Part shown: piece after piece, positions 1-5,975 of the stretch
Position numbering within the stretch: the first letter of the stretch is position 1
Layout of the letters: every line of letters begins with the position of its first letter
From: Deltaproteobacteria bacterium
GTDB taxonomy: Bacteria > Desulfobacterota > Dissulfuribacteria > Dissulfuribacterales > UBA3076
Reading direction: 5' to 3'
DNA length: 8,479 nucleotides
Assembly (NCBI GenBank): GCA_030605675.1
Contig: JAUWHV010000011.1
Span: 1 to 8,479, forward strand
Notes under the pieces: generated by a model
The model's database searches: none
Seen by the model: only the letters and a program-made list of their open reading frames with translations
What the model was told of the DNA's origin: nothing
Program-made: the position numbers and the translations under genes

Positions 1-19
1 TCTCTAACCCTCTTCCACA

Positions 20-123
20 GGGGTCAAGGGGCAAGGGTCAGGGGTCAAGGAAAATGAACGTCGAACATCGAACAACATGTTAAAAGACGAACATCGAACA
101 TCGAACGTCCAACGTCGAACAAA
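20..123. repeat. Left arm: two families of degenerate heptamer tandem repeats
   Basis: Read in steps of seven, 20-47 is GGGGTCA, AGGGGCA, AGGGTCA, GGGGTCA. Then 56-76 is GAACGTC, GAACATC, GAACAAC, and after a 12-base interruption 89-123 is GAACATC, GAACATC, GAACGTC, CAACGTC, GAACAAA. Further degenerate units (GAATATC-like) continue to about 170. Bases 90-120 match the reverse complement of 457-487 at 30 of 31 positions, so this is one arm of an inverted repeat with a spacer of about 336 bp. Heptanucleotide tandem repeats are known from cyanobacterial genomes (STRR); similar arrays seem common in Desulfobacterota, but that last point is from memory. Confidence 0.85.
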
Positions 124-298
124 AAACGAATATCGAATATCAAACAAGGAACCGCAGAATATCGAAGGAAAGCAAAATATTTGGTCTCGAAGATCGTTTG
201 ATAGATTTTGCGATTCGAATAATTCATATAACAGAATTCAGGAATTAAATTCGCGGCCTATTTCATTGAAATTCAACTCGTCCAGTATGTCCTATTCC

Positions 299-330
299 TT
301 TCGCGCTTTCGTCTTTTCGTGCTTTCGTGA
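299..330. repeat. Octamer tandem repeat, TTTCGTGC type
   Basis: Four consecutive eight-base units are visible: TTTCGCGC (299-306), TTTCGTCT (307-314), TTTCGTGC (315-322) and TTTCGTGA (323-330). It lies in the spacer between the two heptamer arms. Its period of eight distinguishes it from the seven-base arrays around it. No inverted partner is visible in the window. Confidence 0.75.
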
Positions 331-449
331 TAATTCTTTGACTGTTACCCAGACTTATTGAGAAGTTACAATGAAATTTTTTGAGGATTCCGGCCGAATA
401 CTCAAACAGCTGTTTTTCCAGTTCATACTTCTGTTTTTTCCTTTTCCCC

Positions 450-516
450 GTTCGATGTTCGATGTTGGACGTTCGATGTTCGATGTTTATTTTTCTTGCC
501 CCCTGCCTCTTTCCCC
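450..516. repeat. Right arm: inverted copy of the heptamer arrays
   Basis: Bases 450-484 are five heptamers of GTTCGAT type (GTTCGAT twice, GTTGGAC, GTTCGAT twice), the reverse complement of the left GAACATC array. Immediately outside, 495-516 is a C-rich run whose reverse complement reads GGGGAAA, GAGGCAG, GGGGCAA, a degenerate counterpart of the left GGGGTCA array. The order of families (G-rich outside, GAACATC inside) is therefore mirrored on the two sides, giving a nested palindromic unit of roughly 20-516. Confidence 0.8.
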
Positions 517-572
517 ACTTAGGACCCGTAAAGGAATAACTCCTCGGTTTTGCATCTCATCTTCAGGCCATC

Positions 573-595
573 TTTGATCGATTTTCAATCGCAAA
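573..595. other. Small hairpin, function unknown
   Basis: CGATT (579-583), a three-base TTC loop and AATCG (587-591) form a stem that is extended by TTTG (573-576) pairing with CAAA (592-595) across a two-base bulge. No U-tract follows in either direction, so it does not look like an intrinsic terminator. It lies about 110 bases before the kinase start and could lie in its leader, or could be chance. Confidence 0.3.
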
Positions 596-696
596 ATCCT
601 CTACGTGTCCTTAACGCAGATTTTTAAAGTAAATGCCATGATTTGCCGAAAAATAATAACACAAGGGTAGTAGCGATATCCGGGTTAATCCTCGAT

Positions 697-701
697 AGGA
701 G
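697..701 (+). promoter_or_regulatory. Ribosome binding site of the hybrid kinase
   Basis: AGGAG lies five bases before the ATG at 707. It is the best Shine-Dalgarno match near the start of the frame and fixes this ATG as the start of the kinase. Confidence 0.8.
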
Positions 702-706
702 ACAAA

Positions 707-3661
707 ATGGCATTATCTGATACTGAGAAATTAAGCATCAGGAAAAAAGGGTTACGATACAATCTTTTAGTGGCTGAAGCCCTGGTTTTTATCCTGCCTT
801 TTATAGTTCTCATCTATATTTTTTATAAAAGCAATGTTGCTTTTGGATTATCTCAGTTAGTTATTATAGTTTTCAGTCTTGTTCTCATTCTGTCCGGTTT
901 GATTATCATCCGTCAGATTTTCGACAGATTCATCATGATGGCGACTTCAATCAAGAGGGCTGAGACAGGTGAAAGTTGTTTGATGGATTTACAAAAAGAT
1001 ACGACAGAATTGCATGATATAGCAGTCTCGTTTAACAGCATCATGGAAAATTTCCAAAAAACAACCGACAACTTAAGACTCAGGGTTTTCGAATTATTTG
1101 CTATTAAAGAACTTACTGAAATCGCAAACAAAAGTTTAAATATTGATGAGTTGCTGAATACACTACTAGAAAAGACAATGGCAGTAACCAAGGCGCAGAC
1201 GGGATCTGTGTTTATGGTTGAATCGGAAAAACAGCGGTTTTGCGTAGTAGCATCGAAGGGACTTGAAAAGGGACCGGAAAAGGGTTCTTACATAAACATC
1301 AATGAATCCTTGGCACGACATGTCGTATCTGACAGGAAGCCCCTCCTTGTTCAAGACATTGAGACAGATCCTGGGACCCGTAAGCCGAACGATCTTAAAT
1401 GCGGATCACCGTCATTTTTGAGCATGCCGATTTTCGTGAGAGAAAATCTGATGGCAGTCTTGAATCTTTCCAATAAAGAGACCGCGGAAGTATTTGATGT
1501 AGATGATGAACAGATTGTGTCCATAATGATCGGCGGGATCGGATTTGCATTGGAAAATGCCAGGCTGCATTCAAAACTTGGAGAGCATGTAAAAAGTCTT
1601 CAGGAGAGCACCGGAGAACTGACCACTGCCAATGATAGACTTCAAAATGAGATCAGCGAGCGCAAGCGGGTCGAAAAGGACCTGAGAAAGGCCAAAAAAG
1701 ATTCCGAAGCTATGAACCTGGAACTGGTGGAGGTCAATAAAAAGCTCGAACAGGCGATCGCCAGGGCCAAAGAGATGGCCATGCAAGACAAGACGGCAAA
1801 CAAGGCCAAGAGCGAGTTCCTGGCCAACATGAGTCACGAGATTCGCACTCCGATGAACGCAGTCCATGGTTTTACTGACATGCTGCTTGATACCGATCTA
1901 GATGAAAGCCAGATCGAATATGCACAGACTATTAAGAAGAGCGGTGAGGCATTAATCTCCTTGATCAATGATATCCTTGATTTCTCCAAGATCGAGGCAG
2001 GAGAGTTGAGTTTTGAGGAGATTGATTTTGATCCGGAACTTCTTGCTTATGAAGTCTGTGAACTGACCCGCCCCAAGGTTGGATCAAAACCGATCGAGAT
2101 CCTGTGCCGTATCGGGGATAATCTTCCTTTATTGGTAAAAGGAGATCCGGGAAGGTTTCGTCAGGTTCTAACAAATCTGATGAGCAATGCCCAAAAATTT
2201 ACAGGGTCAGGAGAGATTGAACTCTCCCTTGATGTTGAAGAGGAAAAAGATGAACAGATAAAACTCCATGCAACAGTGAGGGACACAGGCATCGGCATCC
2301 CGAAAGACAAATTGTCCACTATCTTCATGCCTTTTCATCAGGCTCACGGTTCCACTGCGAGAGTGTATGGAGGCACTGGTCTGGGTCTATCGATATGTAA
2401 GCAGATATCTAAACTGATGGGTGGAGATGTGTGGGCGGAAAGCCTTTTGGATTGTCGATTGATAATTGATGATTGTCGATTGAAAGACAAACCCAAAGAC
2501 AAACACAAAGCCGAGGACAATCTTCAACCTCCGCCAGGCAATCGTCAATCAACAATCAACAATCAACAATCCCATGGTCCCGGTAGCATTTTTCACTTTA
2601 CGGCATGGTTTGAAAAACCTGAAGAAAAATATGTCGGGAGATTTACCCCTGTTTCGCTCACCGGCAAGAAGGTCCTGATTGTTGACGATAACCAGACCAA
2701 CCTGGATATATTAACGCTCATTTTAGAGCAGCCTGGGATTCATGTCGTTGCCTTGAGAAATGGCGCTGAAGTTATACCAACCCTGGAAATGACCATGGGA
2801 ACAGGGAATCCATTTCATGCATGTATCATCGACATCCACATGCCCGGTATGAGCGGATATGAAGTAGCACAGGCAATCCGAAGATATGAAAAAGAACCCG
2901 CAACACGCAACTCGCAACCCGCAACACACATCGTCCTGATTGCCTTATCTTCTTTGATGGAGCGGAATGCTCAAAGATGTGAAGAGGCGGGATTCGATGG
3001 TTTTCTGAGCAAGCCGATTCACAGGGAAAAGCTATACCGAATGCTGGAGAGATTGTTAGGAGAAAAAAGGGAAAAGCTATACCGGATGCTGGAGGGATTG
3101 TTAGAAGAAGAGCTGGGTGATGAGGAAAAGGATGAAGCAGCCAAAAAGAAGATCATGACCCAGTACTCAGTTCAGGAGGAGATGAAGCATTCTGTGCGTA
3201 TTCTCTTGGCAGAGGACAATCCGGTTAACCAGAAACTGGCAAAGGTAATGTTGACCAAGGCCGGGTATCAAGTGGAAGTGGCTAATAACGGCGAGGAGGC
3301 GGTTGAAAAGTACAAGCAATCTCCCGAGGACTTTGACCTGATCTTTATGGATGTTCAGATGCCTAAGATGGATGGAATTGAAGCGACAAAAGCAATCCGA
3401 AAATATAAAGAGCAACTCAAAGCTCAAGGCTCAAAGCTCAAAGCAAAAGATGGAGCTTCTTCCTGCGAACTTTCAGCTTTGAGCTTTCAGCATTCAGCTC
3501 GATCGGAACATGTTCCGATCGTTGCCATGACCGCTCATGCGATGAAGGGTGACAGGGAAAAGTGCCTTGAAGCAGGCATGGATGACTATGTCACAAAGCC
3601 TATCAAAAGAGAGCTTGTCTTTGAGAGTATTGAGAAGTGGGTTTTTGGGGGATTATCATAA
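707..3661 (+). CDS. Membrane hybrid sensor histidine kinase, GAF and two receiver domains
   Basis: Predicted inner-membrane hybrid sensor kinase of 984 residues that would autophosphorylate on His and pass phosphate to Asp. Two hydrophobic segments (about 20-42 and 49-69) with almost no periplasmic loop lead into a HAMP-like stretch, a GAF domain (about 126-290) and a coiled coil (about 300-365). HisKA has SHEIRTP with phospho-acceptor His377. The ATPase domain has the N box with Asn494, DTGIGIP at Asp526 and GTGLGL at 556-561. Receiver 1 has Asp660, Asp661, acceptor Asp709, Lys769, and Ser748 where Thr is usual. Receiver 2 has Glu836, Asp837, acceptor Asp882, Thr942 and Lys964. No Hpt domain or output regulator is present, so a partner must be encoded elsewhere. 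The GAF domain probably senses a cytosolic ligand, which cannot be read from sequence. Heptamer-repeat insertions interrupt the ATPase domain and both receivers, all in frame, and a 45-bp duplication lies after receiver 1. Confidence 0.95.
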   Translation: MALSDTEKLSIRKKGLRYNLLVAEALVFILPFIVLIYIFYKSNVAFGLSQLVIIVFSLVLILSGLIIIRQIFDRFIMMATSIKRAETGESCLMDLQKDTTELHDIAVSFNSIMENFQKTTDNLRLRVFELFAIKELTEIANKSLNIDELLNTLLEKTMAVTKAQTGSVFMVESEKQRFCVVASKGLEKGPEKGSYININESLARHVVSDRKPLLVQDIETDPGTRKPNDLKCGSPSFLSMPIFVRENLMAVLNLSNKETAEVFDVDDEQIVSIMIGGIGFALENARLHSKLGEHVKSLQESTGELTTANDRLQNEISERKRVEKDLRKAKKDSEAMNLELVEVNKKLEQAIARAKEMAMQDKTANKAKSEFLANMSHEIRTPMNAVHGFTDMLLDTDLDESQIEYAQTIKKSGEALISLINDILDFSKIEAGELSFEEIDFDPELLAYEVCELTRPKVGSKPIEILCRIGDNLPLLVKGDPGRFRQVLTNLMSNAQKFTGSGEIELSLDVEEEKDEQIKLHATVRDTGIGIPKDKLSTIFMPFHQAHGSTARVYGGTGLGLSICKQISKLMGGDVWAESLLDCRLIIDDCRLKDKPKDKHKAEDNLQPPPGNRQSTINNQQSHGPGSIFHFTAWFEKPEEKYVGRFTPVSLTGKKVLIVDDNQTNLDILTLILEQPGIHVVALRNGAEVIPTLEMTMGTGNPFHACIIDIHMPGMSGYEVAQAIRRYEKEPATRNSQPATHIVLIALSSLMERNAQRCEEAGFDGFLSKPIHREKLYRMLERLLGEKREKLYRMLEGLLEEELGDEEKDEAAKKKIMTQYSVQEEMKHSVRILLAEDNPVNQKLAKVMLTKAGYQVEVANNGEEAVEKYKQSPEDFDLIFMDVQMPKMDGIEATKAIRKYKEQLKAQGSKLKAKDGASSCELSALSFQHSARSEHVPIVAMTAHAMKGDREKCLEAGMDDYVTKPIKRELVFESIEKWVFGGLS
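2444..2575. repeat. In-frame inverted heptamer element in the kinase ATPase domain
   Basis: The left arm has five heptamers at 2450-2484 (GATTGTC, GATTGAT, AATTGAT, GATTGTC, GATTGAA) and the right arm five at 2539-2573 (CAATCGT, three CAATCAA, CAATCCC). Bases 2449-2482 match the reverse complement of 2539-2572 at 29 of 34 positions. The spacer carries a direct repeat of AAAGACAAAC type. The element encodes residues 580-623, between the VWAES strand and GPGSIFHF, which normally sit a few residues apart across a tight turn. An insertion of 44 codons (132 bases) restores the frame exactly, and the G2 box and final strand are intact. Confidence 0.85.
2895..2929. repeat. In-frame heptamer array in receiver 1
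   Basis: Five heptamers lie end to end: AACCCGC, AACACGC, AACTCGC, AACCCGC, AACACAC. They encode the low-complexity segment PATRNSQPAT between helix alpha3 (AIRRYEK) and strand beta4 (HIVLIAL) of receiver 1. No inverted partner is seen. The receiver motifs on both sides are intact, so the array occupies a tolerated surface loop. Confidence 0.8.
3023..3112. repeat. 45-bp tandem duplication at the end of receiver 1
   Basis: Bases 3023-3067 and 3068-3112 are two imperfect copies of a 45-base unit encoding REKLYRMLERLLGEK and then REKLYRMLEGLLEEE. The copied piece is the final helix of receiver 1, so the duplication adds one helix-length repeat to the charged linker before receiver 2. The copies have diverged mainly by G/A changes, indicating that the duplication is not very recent. 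Confidence 0.85.
3414..3503. repeat. In-frame inverted heptamer element in receiver 2
   Basis: The left arm has five heptamers at 3414-3448 (AACTCAA, AGCTCAA, GGCTCAA, AGCTCAA, AGCAAAA) and the right arm five at 3469-3503 (ACTTTCA, GCTTTGA, GCTTTCA, GCATTCA, GCTCGAT), roughly reverse complements of each other around a 20-base spacer. The 90-base block encodes about 30 low-complexity residues (KAQGSKLKAKDG... to ...FQHSARS) between AIRKYKE and HVPIVAM. This is the same alpha3-beta4 loop that carries the array in receiver 1, although the repeat sequences are different. Confidence 0.8.
3500..3521. repeat. 22-bp perfect palindrome inside the kinase gene
   Basis: The half-site CGATCGGAACA (3500-3510) is followed directly by its exact reverse complement (3511-3521). 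It joins the end of the heptamer element in receiver 2 to the codons of the HVPIV strand. It may be the boundary of the inserted element or a protein-binding site. A coding-sequence coincidence is possible but unlikely at this length. Confidence 0.7.
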
Positions 3662-5008
3662 TACCAGTTCGGCACCGGCCTTTCGGGCCTTTTTCTCGTT
3701 TACCAGGGAGAGCAGAAGGATGCCGAGGATGAAGAAAAAGATAAGGGAGAGGATTGAGTTTCGGGATGAGCCGGTCCAGTGGCGGATAATGGCAAAGATG
3801 AATGGCCCCCAGACTGCTGAGAACTTGTTGACCACTGAGTAGAAGCCAAAGAACTCGGCTGAGGCGCCTTCTGGAATAATTGAGGCGTAGAGGGAGCGGC
3901 TTATGGCCTGTGATCCGCCGAGCACAAGGCCGACAATCCCGCCCATGACGAAGTACTCTATTGCTGAATGAATGAAATAGGCATAGATCACCACACCGCT
4001 CCATCCTATCAGAGTGACAATCACAGCCCGTTTGGCCCCAATCTGCTTGGAAACCCATGCTAAGAGAAGTGCCCCGAGGAAGGCTACGGCCTGCACGAGC
4101 AGAAGTGTCATCATGAGTGTCGTGGTGGAGAGATGAAGTTCCTGCTTTCCGTATATGGTAGCCATCTGGATGACAGTCTGTATCCCCTCGTTGTAGACAA
4201 GAAAGGCTGTAAGAAATAGCACGAGGTGACGGAGTTGGCGCAACTTGCTGATTGTCTTCCAGACCCGTGAAACACCCAGGGAGATATAACCCAGACCCAA
4301 TGGGATACGCGGGAAGCCCTCAGGCAGGGCCTGAATCCTGCGCGGTTCCCGGAGCAAAGAGACAGTCACCAGGGCAAAGCCGCCCCACCACAATGCAGCA
4401 GTCAGCATCCCCAGGCGGGCAGCCTCGGCCTCGGAAAGACCGATCTTTTCATGTACTGCGAGGAGCCCCAGGGCTAGGGCAAACTGGAGCCCGCCTCCCA
4501 CATATCCATAGGCAAAGCCCTTGCTGGAGATCCGGTCCGTCTCCCCCTCCGGGGCGATCTGGGGAAGGAAGGCATCATAGAAAACATTGGCTCCGACAAA
4601 TCCGATCTGGGAGATGACAAACAGGATCATGGTCAACCATACGTCCCCAGCTTTACTAAAGGAGAGGAAGGCCGCGCTCACTACGCCCAGATAACAGAAG
4701 GAGAATAGAAAGCGTTTTTTTGTGCAACAGAAGTCGGCAATGGCTCCAAGTGTCGGGGCTGCAATAAAGACGAGGAACGCTGCTGCTGAAACCATGAATC
4801 CCCACAGGGTCTCGGCGGCATAAAGAGTGCCTCTGATTTCCAGTCCATCAGGAGGAACCACCACGCCCGCAAAGTAAATGGGCAGGATGGCTACGGCCAA
4901 AGTGGTGATATAGGCGGAATTAGCCCAATCGTACATGGCCCAGCCAAATATGACCCTGCGGTCTCCCCGGATAGGCATATTTGCTATATTTTCAGACGCC
5001 TGACGCAT
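3656..5008 (-). CDS. MFS transporter, UMF1 / Atg22-like family
   Basis: Integral membrane protein of 450 residues with about twelve hydrophobic segments, a normal length for the family. The N-terminal signature YDWANSAY (residues 26-33) is typical of UMF1/Atg22-like permeases, and so is the C-terminal block from about residue 360 (GLVLGGSQAISRSL, then EFFGFYSVVNKFSAVWGP). Known Atg22 exports amino acids from the yeast vacuole; bacterial members are mostly uncharacterised, so the substrate here is unknown. The ATG at 5006-5008 has only a weak Shine-Dalgarno-like AGAAG almost touching it. Met11 (4976-4978) is an alternative start, also without a good site. The TGA stop overlaps the end of the kinase gene on the other strand by six bases. 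The gene is divergent from the PfkB kinase operon, suggesting shared control. Its codons are G+C-richer than those of the kinase. Confidence 0.9.
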   Translation of the reverse strand: MRQASENIANMPIRGDRRVIFGWAMYDWANSAYITTLAVAILPIYFAGVVVPPDGLEIRGTLYAAETLWGFMVSAAAFLVFIAAPTLGAIADFCCTKKRFLFSFCYLGVVSAAFLSFSKAGDVWLTMILFVISQIGFVGANVFYDAFLPQIAPEGETDRISSKGFAYGYVGGGLQFALALGLLAVHEKIGLSEAEAARLGMLTAALWWGGFALVTVSLLREPRRIQALPEGFPRIPLGLGYISLGVSRVWKTISKLRQLRHLVLFLTAFLVYNEGIQTVIQMATIYGKQELHLSTTTLMMTLLLVQAVAFLGALLLAWVSKQIGAKRAVIVTLIGWSGVVIYAYFIHSAIEYFVMGGIVGLVLGGSQAISRSLYASIIPEGASAEFFGFYSVVNKFSAVWGPFIFAIIRHWTGSSRNSILSLIFFFILGILLLSLVNEKKARKAGAELVL

Positions 5009-5103
5009 GCTTCTAAGTGTAACATAAGGGACCCATCACATGTAACATGTATTTGTGACTTGTCGGGTTTCTGAAACATGAGTAGTTTGCCTGGAAAATA
5101 GAG
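5009..5103. promoter_or_regulatory. Divergent control region between transporter and kinase-hydrolase operon
   Basis: This short gap must hold the promoters of both divergent transcription units. Visible elements are the direct repeat TGTAACAT at 5018-5025 and 5041-5048, and an inverted pair TCACA (5036-5040) and TGTGA (5054-5058) with a 13-base spacer. The orientation is opposite to a CRP site. No convincing -35/-10 pair could be chosen in either direction. Operator function is an inference. Confidence 0.35.
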
Positions 5104-5107
5104 GTGG
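5101..5107 (+). promoter_or_regulatory. Ribosome binding site deciding the PfkB kinase start
   Basis: GAGGTGG ends eight bases before the ATG at 5116 and is the only good Shine-Dalgarno match. The in-frame GTG at 5104 lies inside this site and is therefore an unlikely start, although using it would add only four residues. Confidence 0.7.
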
Positions 5108-5115
5108 CTATCCCT

Positions 5116-5973
5116 ATGCATGCAAGGACCTATCTATTGGTGGGGGCCCTTACCCAAGATCTCACCAAAGACGGCTTTCGCTATGGCGGTACGGTAGCTT
5201 ATGCCGGCTTGACCGCCATGGCTTTAGGATACAGCGTCACAGTATTCACTACGTGTGCGCCGGACGAGCCTGTGCACGAAGTCCTTCCAGGGGCAACCAT
5301 TCACATCCTCGATTCCCCGATGACGACCACCTTTCGCAACCAGGATACCCCCTCCGGCAGAATTCAGCAGATCCTTGCCACTGCCCGTCACATCCAACCC
5401 GATATGGTCTCGCAGGCCTTTTATTCTGCAGACATCATTCACATCGCCCCGGTGGCTGATGAATGTCCTCGGGAACTCCGGGAGGTTTTTTTGCCCAGAG
5501 GACGACTTGTGGCCACCCTGCAGGGCTGGTTCAGGACCTGGGACAGCAGCGGCCTGGTTTCAATTCAAAAGGTGCCCCCTGAGCAACTGGCTGGTTTTTA
5601 CGCTGTGGTCTTGAGTTTTGATGACCTGGATGGTGATCTGGCCTATGCACGGGCCTTGGCCGGCGTGGTGCCGATTCTTGTGGTAACTGAGGGCCATCGG
5701 GGTGCGAGGCTTTTCCGGCAGGGCAGCGAGCGTATTTTCCCGGTACCCGAGGCGCAGGAGAAGGACCCCTGTGGGGCTGGAGATATCTTTGCAACTGCTT
5801 TTTTTTCTGCCCTTGATCAGGGTTATTCCCCAGGGGCTGCGGTCAGGTTTGCAAACCGTCTGGCCGCATTCTCAGTAAGCCGCCTGGGGCTTGCCTCTGT
5901 GCCCACGGCTTTGGAGATACAACAGGCCGGGATTTTGCTGGACAAGGCTTTGCCTCACACATCAGGGACCTGA
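5116..5973 (+). CDS. PfkB-family (ribokinase-like) kinase, substrate unknown
   Basis: Cytosolic ATP-dependent kinase fold of 285 residues, close to the usual length of about 300. The C-terminal PfkB signature is clear: DPCGAGD at 217-223, with the anion-hole GAGD and catalytic base Asp223, followed by FATAFFSAL. The N-terminal substrate-binding region has YGGT (about 23-26) followed by AYAGLTAMALGY, the equivalent of the usual GG-x-x-x-N-x-A stretch but without the Asn. Family members phosphorylate sugars, nucleosides or similar alcohols; nothing here fixes which. The hydrolase gene begins two bases after the stop, so the two are surely co-transcribed and probably translationally coupled. I start at ATG 5116 because of the upstream GAGGTGG; a GTG at 5104 in the same frame is the alternative. 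Confidence 0.85.
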   Translation: MHARTYLLVGALTQDLTKDGFRYGGTVAYAGLTAMALGYSVTVFTTCAPDEPVHEVLPGATIHILDSPMTTTFRNQDTPSGRIQQILATARHIQPDMVSQAFYSADIIHIAPVADECPRELREVFLPRGRLVATLQGWFRTWDSSGLVSIQKVPPEQLAGFYAVVLSFDDLDGDLAYARALAGVVPILVVTEGHRGARLFRQGSERIFPVPEAQEKDPCGAGDIFATAFFSALDQGYSPGAAVRFANRLAAFSVSRLGLASVPTALEIQQAGILLDKALPHTSGT

Positions 5974-5975
5974 GC

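Larger units (their letters stand above)
1..706. other. Non-coding repeat-rich region upstream of the sensor kinase
   Basis: I see no convincing gene in these 706 bases. The open frames that exist run through tandem repeats and give low-complexity translations of the MFDVGRSMFDV type, which are products of the repeats rather than proteins. The stretch holds heptamer arrays at 20-123 and 450-516 arranged as a nested inverted repeat, an octamer array at 299-330, a small hairpin at 573-595 and, at the right end, the ribosome binding site of the kinase. I could not pick out a credible sigma-70 promoter. Confidence 0.75.

Noticed and set aside
20..123. CRISPR array
   Set aside because: Units are seven bases and contiguous, with no spacers of 30 bases or more and no cas genes nearby.
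45..577. Three open frames of 60-94 codons in the upstream region
   Set aside because: Their translations (FDVGRSMFDV type) derive from the heptamer repeats, they lack ribosome binding sites, and they overlap on both strands.
3500..3521. LexA-type operator in the palindrome
   Set aside because: The GAAC and GTTC halves are separated by two bases rather than four, and the site is deep inside a coding region.
3603..4058. Open frame of 151 codons on the minus strand
   Set aside because: It lies in another frame of the transporter gene, with no family resemblance.
5036..5058. CRP-like site
   Set aside because: The TCACA and TGTGA halves are in the reverse order and the spacer is 13 bases instead of six.
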